Shown piece by piece: positions 35,989-45,400 of a stretch of 64,000 nt of DNA. The position numbers and the translations under genes are program-made. The stretch lies in the NCBI RefSeq assembly GCF_001938565.1, contig NZ_MSYM01000019.1:27856-91855 (forward strand), read 5' to 3'. The DNA is from Rhodoferax antarcticus ANT.BR (GTDB lineage Bacteria > Pseudomonadota > Gammaproteobacteria > Burkholderiales > Burkholderiaceae_C). The first letter of the stretch is position 1; every line of letters starts with the position of its first letter. The notes beneath the pieces were generated by a model. It ran no database searches. It had not been told where the DNA came from and worked only from the letters and a program-made list of their open reading frames with translations.

Positions 35989-36966
35989 TTATTGCAGGGC
36001 CTGAACCCCTGCTACCAGCCAGCCACTTTGGCCGTTCTTCGCCTTGGTCATGTTCCACACTTCCCGGAAAGGTGCCGGACCCGAAGATGGCTCTTCGCGG
36101 ATCATCCCGGAAAACTCGACACTGGCCATGTAATCGGAGCCCAAATCTTCAATGCCCAGCAGGTGCGCTTCAATCATCACCACCTCGGTCAGGTTGACCG
36201 GACCACCGGTATGCACTTCACGCTCTGCCAACTGAGCCTGGATTTCTTTCAGCATGGTGTCGGTCATCATCACGCGCAGCGCCGCAATATCAGACTTGTC
36301 CCAGGCAGCCTGCAGCGAGACAAAATTCGCCTTGGCAGACTTCAGAAAGCCCTCAGTGTCAAAGCCAGCCGGAACACCCCAGCTTTGCGAGCCCGACAGG
36401 CCTGAACCGATCATGGAACTCGAGGCTGGAGCCGCCCCCGACATGCCTGCGCTGTCAAACGCGGTAGCGCTGCGCTCCCAAGGACGGGCTGAAGCGTCGT
36501 TGCCCACATTTTCCGGCCGGTAGCTGGCAGGCATTGGGGTCTGTGCGGGGCCCGCGCCCTGAAACGCAAAGGGTGAAGCCGAGCGAGCACTGGCCTGCGC
36601 CTTGCGTGAGCGCATGAACCAACCCACGGCCATCATGATCGCCAGCGCCAACAGCGCAAACATCATGAACTGCGCCATCTCTTCACCAAAGCCCAGCGAA
36701 CTTGCCAGCCAGGCCAAGCCCAAGCCAGCTGCCAGACCACCCAACATCGCACCCGCGCCCCATGGCTTCTTTGGCGCAGCTGCTGCTCCGGCCGCTGGAT
36801 TCTTGGCAGCGCCCGGTGCAGGGGCTGCCGATGGCGGGGTCGCCTGGCGCTGCGTCACGTTGTTGGACTGCTGCCCAAACGACTTACCACCGCCAAAGCG
36901 TTTGGCATCAGCATGACCGGCGAAAAGCGCCATGCTCATAGTCAAAACCCACAGCCACCTTTTCAT
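35989..36966 (-). CDS. Tim44-like domain protein with signal peptide and membrane helix
   Basis: A 325-residue protein. The start MKRWLWVLTMSMALFAGHADA at 36966 gives a signal sequence. A low-complexity Ala/Pro/Gly region follows, then one or two membrane helices (AGLGLAWLASSLGFGEEMAQFMMFALLALAIMMAVGWF), then a C-terminal Tim44-like domain (residues ~215-320: DTEGFLKSAKANFVSLQAAWDKSDIAALRVMMTDTMLKEIQAQL and VVMIEAHLLGIED). In mitochondria the domain anchors import motors; the bacterial role is unknown. It sits between ubiE and ubiJ as in other Burkholderiales. Confidence 0.88.
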   Translation of the reverse strand: MKRWLWVLTMSMALFAGHADAKRFGGGKSFGQQSNNVTQRQATPPSAAPAPGAAKNPAAGAAAAPKKPWGAGAMLGGLAAGLGLAWLASSLGFGEEMAQFMMFALLALAIMMAVGWFMRSRKAQASARSASPFAFQGAGPAQTPMPASYRPENVGNDASARPWERSATAFDSAGMSGAAPASSSMIGSGLSGSQSWGVPAGFDTEGFLKSAKANFVSLQAAWDKSDIAALRVMMTDTMLKEIQAQLAEREVHTGGPVNLTEVVMIEAHLLGIEDLGSDYMASVEFSGMIREEPSSGPAPFREVWNMTKAKNGQSGWLVAGVQALQ

Positions 36967-37008
36967 AGCATCTCCTGTATTTTTCAAAGTATTGATCGAT
37001 GATTCAGG

Positions 37009-37740
37009 TCAACATTTGATCCCGACATGCAAGGCTACCAGACCACCGGTCAGGTTGTGGTAGTCCACATGGCCAAAGCCACTAGATTTCATCAGGGTTT
37101 TGAGCGCTTCTTGGCTGGGGTGCATCCGGATGGATTCGGCCAAATACTGGTAGCTGGACGCATCTCCTGCGACCCACTCGCCCAATTTGGGCAGGATGTT
37201 GAACGAATACCAGTCGTAGGCCTTTTCCAGCGGCTTGGCTACTTTGGAGAACTCCAGCACCAACAACTTGCCGCCGGGTTTGAGCACGCGGTTCATTTCA
37301 GTCAGCGCCACATCTTTATGGGTCATGTTGCGCAGCCCGAACGCCACACTCACTAGGTTGAAATGGTTGTCAGGGAAAGGCAGTTTTTCAGCATCACACA
37401 CCAGTGTGGGCAGAAATACTCCCAGGTCCACCAGCCGGTCACGTCCGGTACTGAGCATGGCTTCGTTGATGTCGGTGTGCACCACACAGCCCGACTTGCC
37501 CACTTTTTTGGAAAAAGCCAGCGACAGGTCACCGGTGCCGCCGGCAATGTCCAGCACCTTGTCGCCTTCCTTGAGGTTGGCCACCATTACGGTGTAGGCC
37601 TTCCAGGCACGGTGCAAGCCCATCGACATCAGGTCGTTCATCAGGTCATATTTCGGTGCCACCGAGTCAAACACGCCCTTCACATGGCTGGCTTTTTCGG
37701 TTTCGTCGACGTCTTTGAATCCAAAATGGGTGGTACTCAT
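37009..37740 (-). CDS. ubiE: ubiquinone/menaquinone methyltransferase
   Basis: A 243-residue SAM-dependent C-methyltransferase. [47 protein letters not shown] is the family N-terminus; [20 protein letters not shown] binds [42 protein letters not shown] and [21 protein letters not shown] are signature blocks. It is the first of the ubiE-Tim44-ubiJ-ubiB set on this strand. Confidence 0.97.
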   Translation of the reverse strand: MSTTHFGFKDVDETEKASHVKGVFDSVAPKYDLMNDLMSMGLHRAWKAYTVMVANLKEGDKVLDIAGGTGDLSLAFSKKVGKSGCVVHTDINEAMLSTGRDRLVDLGVFLPTLVCDAEKLPFPDNHFNLVSVAFGLRNMTHKDVALTEMNRVLKPGGKLLVLEFSKVAKPLEKAYDWYSFNILPKLGEWVAGDASSYQYLAESIRMHPSQEALKTLMKSSGFGHVDYHNLTGGLVALHVGIKC

Positions 37741-38113
37741 GGCTTTGATGGTGTCGGGTGTAAAGGTTTCAGGGTGAAAAATACGCGCAAAGTGGATTAT
37801 CCCCGCCTATGGTTTAGCACGTCGGCGTGTGGCCAAGCTGGGGTGCGATTCAAAGTGATGTTGACCTCAGACGCGTCTATTGGGTCGAAGCTGATATCAC
37901 CGTGGTGGTTGAATCAGCCGGGCAATGCGCTTTGCTACGTGTCCCCCGCCCGCTGTGCGGTCTTCTCCTTTACCTACGCAAAGCGCATCACCCGACTGAT
38001 TTAGCGAGCGTTTTGGTGCGCTGGCAGGGGGCGAGTCAAAAGTTGCCTGCATTGGCTATGGCGCGAATGGAGGTGAATTTTTGACAGCAGAAATTCTGAC
38101 CCAGACGCAGCGA

Positions 38114-38246
38114 GGCACGGTGATTGGGTTATGCGACCGGGCTTCGGGGTGAAAGGCGCGCGCCAACAGTCGCTGGCATCTTGACCCTGCCGTTTCGCGT
38201 GTGTTTTCACCTAGAGGCCGTATGCGCATAACCCAGTCGCCGTGCC
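38114..38246. repeat. imperfect 22-bp inverted repeat, ~90 bp apart
   Basis: GGCACGGTGATTGGGTTATG plus CG at 38114-38135 is the reverse complement, with two mismatches, of the 22 bases at 38225-38246. The arms enclose 89 bases and could be the ends of a miniature element. Confidence 0.6.
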
Positions 38247-38276
38247 GGGTTGGGTGCGCCGTGCCGGGTTGGGTGC
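38239..38276 (+). repeat. perfect 19-bp tandem repeat
   Basis: GCCGTGCCGGGTTGGGTGC occurs at 38239-38257 and immediately again at 38258-38276. Confidence 0.85.
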
Positions 38277-38390
38277 TGCGCCGGGGTTGACGGGAAATCT
38301 TGATCTCTTCAGGATGTCGCATCAGTTTGAATCGCACCCGTCAAGCTGGGTGGCCGCAGCTTCCAGCTTCCAGCTTCCAGCAGCCAGCAC

Positions 38391-39134
38391 TCAGCGCGCT
38401 TCAATCAGCGCCTTCACCGCGGCGAGTTGCCTGCGCGAGACAAACAGCGGCTCGCTGACCCGGTCCAGCCGAACCGCCCAACCATCGCCCTCAGCCGCAT
38501 CGTGATGCCGCTCCAGCGAGCGCACGGCTTGACGCGCCACCAGCGCATTGCGGTGGATGCGCAAGAAACGGCTGGCATAGCGGCTTTCCAGATCGCTCAG
38601 GGAGCCTTCCAACATATGGGTGTGGCTGGCGGTGCGCACGGTGATGTATTTCAGCTCGGCCTTCAGGTACAACACCTCAGAGAGCGGCAAGCGCTCGGTG
38701 CGGCCACGCTCCTGAATGAGCAGGGTTTCATCAGCCAAATCGGCCTCTAGCCCTTTATTCATATGCGTTAACCGCTCTACTTTTTGTAGTGATGCCTGCA
38801 GGCGCTCCAGGCGGACTGGTTTGGTCAGGTAGTCCAGCGCCTCCAACTCGAACGCCTGCAGTGCGTGCTCCATGTGGGCGGTCACAAACACCACCGCCGG
38901 TGGGCTGGGCAAGGCGCGCAGGGCCTGCGCCAGCGCCAACCCGTCGCCACCGGGCATGTGGATGTCGGCCAGCACCAGGTCCACTGCCTGGTGCGCCACG
39001 CATTGCATGGCTTGCGCCAGGTTGGCAGCCTCACCCACCACCAGCGCGCCGGGTGCGGTGCAATCGGCCAGCAGGCTTTTCAGCCGACTTCGCGCCAGGG
39101 CTTCATCGTCAACGATCAACACTCTCAAGGCCAT
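38391..39134 (-). CDS. AlgR/LytR-type response regulator (LytTR)
   Basis: A 247-residue two-component regulator. The start MALRVLIVDDEALARSRL at 39134 is the family start. The receiver has DD near residue 8-9, the phospho-aspartate in LVLADIHMPGGDGL and the lysine in DYLTKPVRLERL. The C-terminal LytTR DNA-binding domain reads LPLSEVLYLKAELKYITVRTASHTHMLEGSLSDLESRYASRFLRIHRNALV. A repeat copy inserts MNKGLEADLADE in the linker. The partner kinase is just upstream (19-bp gap), so the pair forms one unit divergent from argH. Confidence 0.93.
   Translation of the reverse strand: MALRVLIVDDEALARSRLKSLLADCTAPGALVVGEAANLAQAMQCVAHQAVDLVLADIHMPGGDGLALAQALRALPSPPAVVFVTAHMEHALQAFELEALDYLTKPVRLERLQASLQKVERLTHMNKGLEADLADETLLIQERGRTERLPLSEVLYLKAELKYITVRTASHTHMLEGSLSDLESRYASRFLRIHRNALVARQAVRSLERHHDAAEGDGWAVRLDRVSEPLFVSRRQLAAVKALIEAR
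38742..38780 (-). repeat. dispersed repeat copy inside the AlgR-like gene
   Basis: On the minus strand: TTAACGCATATGAATA, then AAGGGCTAGAGGCC. Falls in the linker between receiver and LytTR domains, encoding part of THMNKGLEADLADE. Confidence 0.55.
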
Positions 39135-39153
39135 GAGCACACCTGCGTTTGCC

Positions 39154-40209
39154 TCATACCGGCACCTCGATCCTGACCTGAAACACACCGTCTTTCAAAC
39201 CATATTGAAAGCGCCCCAGCACGTCATGCAGCAGGCTTAACCGTTCGCGCACATTCTTTAAAGCCAGGCCGTGCCCGGCGGGAGCATGCGCTGGCGCTGG
39301 CCCCACCGTGTTGCTGACCTTGATCACCACGCTGGAGCCGCGCCGCTGTGTGCTGACCCGGATGCGGGCACCGCTGGCGCTGGGCTCGACCCCGTGTTTC
39401 ACCGCGTTCTCGACCAAGGGTTGCAGCAGCAATGGCGGCAGGCGCGCACCGGCTGCAGCGTCGTCGAGCGACCATTCGACCTGGATGCGCTCGCCAAAAC
39501 GCACCTGCTCGATGGCCAGGTAGCGCTGCGCCAGCGCAATTTCATCGGCCACGGTGACGCTTTGGTGCTGCTCGGCCAGTGCGTAGCGAAACAAATCGCT
39601 GAGGTCTTCCAGCAGCCGCTCGGCCTGGCGGGGTTCGGCGCGTACCAGAGCAATCGCGCTGTTCAAGGTGTTGAACAAAAAATGCGGCCGGATGCGCGCC
39701 TGCAATTCGGCCAGCCGGGCAGTGGTTGCGGCAGGCGTTTTGCCTTTGGCGCGCAGCACCAAAGCGGCCACCAGCAGCGCTGACAGCAGCGCCCCGCTGA
39801 AGGCACTGGCCCACCAGGGCGCCACGTCCAGCAGCCCCATGAACCACAAAACGCCGCAGCCATAGACCCCTGCCAGCGCACCCAGCAGCACCCCCGCCAC
39901 CTGCTGAAACGCGGGTGTGAGGCGAGCGAGCACCTTTTTCAGGCTACAAGCGGCAATCAGCCACACCAAAGTCGCTGGCAAGGCAGCGCCGGTGACCAAG
40001 GAGAGGCGAGTCAGCCACTGCAACACATCGGCCGCGCCAAACATCGCCACCACGCCCACCACGCCCTCGACAAACAACACGGCGCGCAGCACCACGCCGA
40101 CCCGGCAGGCATCAAATACCAGCGAGTCTGGCGCAGGGGGTAGCGGCTCGCCGCCCAGAGGCTGCGAGGTCGTTTCCTGGAAGACCGATAAAATTTGCGA
40201 ATCTTTCAT
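39154..40209 (-). CDS. AlgZ/LytS-type sensor histidine kinase
   Basis: A 351-residue membrane kinase. The ATG at 40209 ([16 protein letters not shown]) is supported by the position of argH, which begins on the other strand 97 bp away. Four or so membrane helices lie between residues ~40 and 160, followed by the His_kinase domain: [22 protein letters not shown] (phospho-histidine in RPHFLFN), [19 protein letters not shown] (N box) and [17 protein letters not shown] (G box). It should phosphorylate the adjacent AlgR-like regulator. Confidence 0.93.
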   Translation of the reverse strand: MKDSQILSVFQETTSQPLGGEPLPPAPDSLVFDACRVGVVLRAVLFVEGVVGVVAMFGAADVLQWLTRLSLVTGAALPATLVWLIAACSLKKVLARLTPAFQQVAGVLLGALAGVYGCGVLWFMGLLDVAPWWASAFSGALLSALLVAALVLRAKGKTPAATTARLAELQARIRPHFLFNTLNSAIALVRAEPRQAERLLEDLSDLFRYALAEQHQSVTVADEIALAQRYLAIEQVRFGERIQVEWSLDDAAAGARLPPLLLQPLVENAVKHGVEPSASGARIRVSTQRRGSSVVIKVSNTVGPAPAHAPAGHGLALKNVRERLSLLHDVLGRFQYGLKDGVFQVRIEVPV

Positions 40210-40306
40210 TGACCAAAGTGTTGCGGCGGCCCTGTTTGTACCGCCACCCATTATTGATGATTCCCGGTCAAAAGCCCTCCTCAAACGATCACTGCGCTGC
40301 ACCCCC

Positions 40307-41758
40307 ATGAGTCAAAACCAATTCGACAAAAAATCCCAGGCCTGGTCGGCCCTGTTCTCCGAACCCATGAGCGACCTGGTCAAGCGCTACACCTCCAGCG
40401 TGTTTTTTGACCAGCGCCTGTGGCAGGCTGACATTGCCGGCAGCCTGGCGCATGCCGACATGCTGGCCGCGCAAGGCATCATCCAGGCGCAAGATCTGGC
40501 GGCCATTGAGCAAGGCATGGCGCAAATCACCAACGAGATTGCGTCCGGTGTCTTTGAATGGAAGCTCGACCTGGAAGACGTGCACCTGAACATCGAAGCG
40601 CGCCTGACGCAGCTGGTGGGCGATGCTGGCAAACGCCTGCACACTGGCCGCTCGCGCAACGATCAGGTCGCCACCGACGTGCGGCTGTGGCTGCGCGGCG
40701 AGATGGATCTGATCACCGGCCTGCTAACCGACCTGCAAAAGTCTTTGCTGGAGGTGGCCGAGAAGCATGTTGAGGTGATCCTGCCCGGCTTCACCCATCT
40801 GCAGGTGGCGCAGCCCATCAGTTTTGGCCACCACATGCTGGCCTATGTGGAAATGTTCAGCCGCGACGCTGAGCGCATGCGCGAGGTGCGCCAGCGCGTC
40901 AACCGCCTGCCGCTGGGCGCTGCAGCTTTGGCGGGCACCAGCTACCCGCTGGACCGCGAGCGCGTGGCCAAGACCTTGGCCATGGTCAACGATGCAGGTG
41001 AACCCCAAGTCTGCCAAAACAGCCTCGACGCTGTCAGCGACCGAGACTTTGCTATTGAATTCACAGCAGCTGCCGCTTTGTGCATGGTGCATATCAGCCG
41101 TTTGAGTGAAGAACTGATCATCTGGATGAGTCAGAACTTCGGTTTCATCAAAATTGCCGACCGCTTCACCACCGGCAGTTCCATCATGCCGCAAAAGAAA
41201 AACCCCGACGTGCCCGAACTGGCTCGCGGCAAGACCGGCCGCGTGGTCGGCCACCTGATGGGCCTGATCACACTGATGAAAGGCCAACCCCTGGCCTACA
41301 ACAAGGACAACCAGGAAGACAAAGAACCGCTGTTTGACACGGTCGACACCTTGAAAGACACGCTGCGCATCTTCAGCGAAATGATCGGTGGCCAGATCAA
41401 TACCGACACCGGCCAGAAAGAAGGTGGTATCACGGTAAATGCCGAGGCCATGGAGCGCGCTGCCCTCAAAGGCTACGCCACCGCCACCGATCTGGCCGAC
41501 TATCTGGTCAAGAAGGGTCTGCCGTTTCGCGATGCGCATGAAACCGTGGCCCACGCGGTGAAGGCGGCAATCTCGCACCAGGTCGACCTATCGGAACTGC
41601 CATTGGCGGTTTTGCAAGAGTTCAACCCGAACATCGAGAAGGACGTGTTTGACGTGTTGTCACTGCGCGGCTCGCTCAACGCCCGCGACATACTGGGTGG
41701 CACCGCACCCCGCCAGGTGCGCTTACAGATCGCGCAGCATGGGCAACGACTTGCCTAG
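40307..41758 (+). CDS. argH: argininosuccinate lyase
   Basis: A 483-residue enzyme for the last step of arginine synthesis, releasing fumarate. The true start is the ATG at 40307 ([13 protein letters not shown]); the open frame continues upstream only as the antisense of the kinase gene. [55 protein letters not shown] and the superfamily signature [23 protein letters not shown] (mobile catalytic loop) are all intact. Confidence 0.97.
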   Translation: MSQNQFDKKSQAWSALFSEPMSDLVKRYTSSVFFDQRLWQADIAGSLAHADMLAAQGIIQAQDLAAIEQGMAQITNEIASGVFEWKLDLEDVHLNIEARLTQLVGDAGKRLHTGRSRNDQVATDVRLWLRGEMDLITGLLTDLQKSLLEVAEKHVEVILPGFTHLQVAQPISFGHHMLAYVEMFSRDAERMREVRQRVNRLPLGAAALAGTSYPLDRERVAKTLAMVNDAGEPQVCQNSLDAVSDRDFAIEFTAAAALCMVHISRLSEELIIWMSQNFGFIKIADRFTTGSSIMPQKKNPDVPELARGKTGRVVGHLMGLITLMKGQPLAYNKDNQEDKEPLFDTVDTLKDTLRIFSEMIGGQINTDTGQKEGGITVNAEAMERAALKGYATATDLADYLVKKGLPFRDAHETVAHAVKAAISHQVDLSELPLAVLQEFNPNIEKDVFDVLSLRGSLNARDILGGTAPRQVRLQIAQHGQRLA

Positions 41759-41893
41759 CAACAAAAGGGCCAACGGTCATCGCCTTGACCGGTTCATGGC
41801 AGCTAGCACCCGGCCAGTGGCTGACGCTAACATGGGCGCCAATCTTGCCTATGCTTGCGACCTTATCTCCAACTCACTACATAACTGACCATC

Positions 41894-42415
41894 ATGACCG
41901 AACCCAACCAAGCCCCTCCCCCACCGTACAACTGGGGCCTGCAGCGCTGGCGTCTGGCCACCATCGCCAGCCTGATCCTGCTGTCGGTCGCCGTTGCCAG
42001 CATCTTCAGCATGCAGGAGCAGTTCAAGGCGCAAATCGGCCACATGCAAACCAAGCTGAAATTGGTGTCGCAAATCAAATACGTAGCAGTGCTGATGGAC
42101 GATAAAAACACGCCGGCACAACTGATCACCTATGACACGCAGGACGGCCAGCTGCAAATCCAGCGCCTCAACGATGTCGAGGAAGGTCGCGAGCAGAGCA
42201 TGCAGCTGTGGGCGCTGGATGACCAGGGCCGACCCCTGTCACTTGGCGTGCTCACGCCGAAGCTGAAAACAGCGCAGCTGCCAGTGTCTGACAAAATTCT
42301 CTCGCAGGCCACCGGTCTGATCATCAGTGTTGAGGCCAAAGGCGGTGTCGAAGCCGGTCGTCAACCGCGCTTGCCCTACCTTTATACCGGCACATTGATC
42401 CAGAAAGCGATGTAA
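41894..42415 (+). CDS. anti-sigma-K (RskA)-like C-terminal domain protein, orphan
   Basis: A 173-residue protein with one membrane helix (about residues 23-41) and a periplasmic domain resembling the C-terminal part of RskA-type anti-sigma factors: QIKYVAVLMDDKNTPAQLITYD, REQSMQLWALDDQGRPLSLGVL and ATGLIISVEAKGGVEAG. The short cytosolic N-terminus (~20 residues) has no zinc-binding anti-sigma domain and no sigma-factor gene is beside it, so it cannot be a standard anti-sigma factor. It lies 40 bp before the alpha-2-macroglobulin gene, perhaps as an accessory membrane protein. Confidence 0.75.
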   Translation: MTEPNQAPPPPYNWGLQRWRLATIASLILLSVAVASIFSMQEQFKAQIGHMQTKLKLVSQIKYVAVLMDDKNTPAQLITYDTQDGQLQIQRLNDVEEGREQSMQLWALDDQGRPLSLGVLTPKLKTAQLPVSDKILSQATGLIISVEAKGGVEAGRQPRLPYLYTGTLIQKAM

Positions 42416-42455
42416 ACCGCTTGGGCTAGGATAGGGTTCACTCCAAGGGCACCCT

Positions 42456-45400
42456 GTGAACCTCAAGAAAATCCTGGCATCTGGCGGCCTGCTCGCCTGC
42501 AGTTTTATCGGCCATGCGTTTCAGGTAGTCAGCTTCTCGCCCCAGGGTGAAGTGGCACGTATCAACCAGGTGGTGGTGAAGTTTGACACCGCTGCGGTCA
42601 ACTTTGGCGACCCCAAAGCCAGCGCGCCGCTGGACCTGCGTTGCAGCGACGCCAAGGCTAATGAGGGCACGGGTCGCTGGCTCAGTGACCGGCAATGGGT
42701 TTTCGACTTCTCAGCAGATCTGCCACCGGGCGTGAGTTGCACCGCGCAGATCAAAAAAGAACTCAAATCGGCCTCTAACCAAGGTATTACAAGCGCTGGT
42801 AGCTACAAGTTCAATAGTGGTGGTCCGTTTGTACGCAGCATCCAGCCGGACCCTAGCACACGCATCGACGAGGAACAATTCTTCATCCTGCAGCTCAGCG
42901 GCCCAGCCAGTCTGGCCAGTCTTCAGGCAAATATGTGGTGCAGCGCCGATGGCATCGGTGAACGCATCAACGTGCGGCTCATTGACGGCAAAGACCGCGA
43001 CGCGGTATTGGCCTCACAGGGGTTGGATGTGGAGGCGGCGAAAAATCCCTTGAGCTTTGTCACACTAGCCTGCAACCGGCGCCTGACACCGGACACCAAA
43101 GTGACGCTGGTATACGGCAAAGGCGTCGCCAGTCCGGGCGCAGCAGGCGTGGCCAAAGGCGTCGTCAATTCAGTCGAAACGCGCTTTGATTTCAAGGTGC
43201 GCGAGCCGTTTGCCGCCAGCCTGACCTGCGAGCGGGAAAACGCCCAGTCAGCCTGCCTGCCAATACGCCCACTGCGCCTGAACTTCAACGCGCCGGTAGA
43301 ACGCAAACTGCTCGAAGGCATCCGTCTGACATCGGCCAAGGACAGCTTCAAACCCAGTTTTGACGAAGACAACGGCGATGCCGACAGCGTCGTGGACAGC
43401 GTGACCTTCAAGCCGGTGTTGCCGGAGCTGACCGCGTTCACCGTCGTGTTGCCTGCCAGCTTCAAGGACGCGTCTGGCCGCGCGCTGAGCAATGCCGACA
43501 GCTTTCCGATGAAGGTCGCCACCGGGTCCATGCCACCGCTGGCCAAATTTGCCGCCGCGCCTTTTGGCATCGTAGAGCGCTTCGCCGAGCCGGACGGCGT
43601 GGCCATGCTGCCGATCACGCTGCGCAATGTGCAAGCCGCGCTGGCGGTCAAGGGATTGAGCCCAGGCCAGCCGCCCAGCGGCAAGGTCAGCGACCTCAAC
43701 CCGACTTCAGACGCTGACATCATTGCCTGGTTTAAACGCGTGCAGCATTACGACGGCTACAGCGTGTCACGCAAGCAAGCCATGCTTGATGTCAACGGGC
43801 CGCTACCGCAGCTACCGGACGAACCCAAAAACAGCGAGGTGCAAACCCGCATGCTGTCCTTGCTGCAAGGGCGCGCTGGCGTCAAAACGCTGGACTTGCC
43901 CAAGCCCGCCAGCAATGACCCGCGCCCGTTTGAGGTGGTCGGCATTCCACTGACGCCGGGCTTTCATGTGCTGGAAGTTGCGTCACCTCGGCTGGGCGCT
44001 TCGCTGCTGGACGCGCGTTATGGCAACAACCGCACGATGTACGTGCGCACCTCGGCACTGGTGACCAACTTGGGTGTTCACTTCAAGCTGGGTCGCGAAA
44101 ACGCCCTGGCCTGGGTCACCACGCTGGACAAAGGCACGCCGGTAGCCAACGCGCGGGTCGCCGTGTCGGACTGTCACGGCCGTGAAGTCGCCAGTGCCAC
44201 CAGCAATGCGCAAGGCATTGCCAACTTCACGGGCTTAAGCCCGCGCGCACCGGTGTGCCGTGGTGACGAGGGCTACAGCGACGCCTACTTTGTCAGCGCC
44301 CGCGCCCAGCAAGCCGGTGTGCTGGACATGGCTTTCACCTGGAGTGACTGGAACAAAGGCATTGAGCCGTGGCGCTTTAACCTGCCCACCAGCTCTGACG
44401 CGCAACCCAGTGAGCGCGCCCACACCGTGTTTGACCGCACCTTGTTTCGCGCCGGTGAAACCGTGTCGATGAAACACCTGTTGCGCAGCGAGACCTTGCA
44501 AGGTTTTGGCCTGGCCAGCAGCCAGCCTGACACCTTGGTGATCACCCATGTGGGCAGCGGCCAGCAGTACAGCCAAGCGCTTAACTGGCGCAAAACGGCC
44601 ACCGGGGGCCAAAGCGCCGAGAGCACGTTTGCCATACCGCCAGCGGCCAAACTGGGCGTTTACCAAGTTGAATTAAGCGGCGGCGAGCAGCGCCAGCGCT
44701 TTTCCAGTGGCCAGTTCCGCGTCGAAGAATTTCGCCTGCCGGTGCTGCAGGGCCGCATCTCCCCCAGCGACAAAAAACCGCTGATCAAAGCCCAAGCCGT
44801 ACCAGTGGATGTGCAGGTAAATTACGTCTCAGGCGGCGGTGCCAGCAAACTGCCGGTCCGTGTGTCGGCGCTGGTGCGCAGCAAAAGCCTGAGTTTCAGC
44901 GACTATGACGCCTTCAGCTTTTCCCCTGCGCAGGGCAACACCACCGCCGCCCGAGGCGAGGAAGAGGAAGCCACCAGCCAGGATGCCAGGGTGATTGCCG
45001 ACAAACTGCCGCTGGTGCTAGACGCCAATGGCGCGGGCAAGCTCACCATTAGCCCGGTGCCCAGCAGCCTGCAGCCACAAGACCTGCTGCTGCAAGCCAG
45101 CTACGCCGATCCGAATGGCGAGGTGCAAACCCTGCGCAGCACCCAAACGCTGTGGCCGGCCAGCGTGGTGGCCGGCATCAAGACCGAGGGCTGGGTGTCC
45201 AGCAGCCAGAAGATTACATTCCAGGCGCTGGCACTCAGCCTGAGCGGCAAACCTCAGGCCAATGTGGCGCTGGAGGTCAAGGCCATCGCCCGCATCACCA
45301 CCACCAGCCGCAAACGCATGGTCGGCGGCTTTTACACCTATGACAACCAGACCCGTCTGAAAGAACTCGGCAGCGTCTGCAGCGGCAAAAGCGACGCGCG

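Larger units (their letters stand above)
37741..38390. other. 650-bp gap with repeats and no recognised gene
   Basis: Lies between ubiE and the AlgR-like gene. Two short open frames (37827-38084 and others) resemble nothing I know. It holds a ~22-bp inverted repeat (38114-38135 and 38225-38246), a perfect 19-bp tandem duplication (38239-38257 and 38258-38276) and three AGCTTCC units near 38359-38380. It may be decayed mobile DNA. Confidence 0.5.

Noticed and set aside
39917..40306. 130-codon N-terminal extension of argH
   Set aside because: This part is antisense to the AlgZ-like kinase. ArgH proteins begin at [13 protein letters not shown] or equivalent.
41041..41085. Dispersed repeat copy in argH
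   Set aside because: The bases resemble the repeat slightly, but the encoded [16 protein letters not shown] is conserved across argininosuccinate lyases, so it is ordinary coding sequence.
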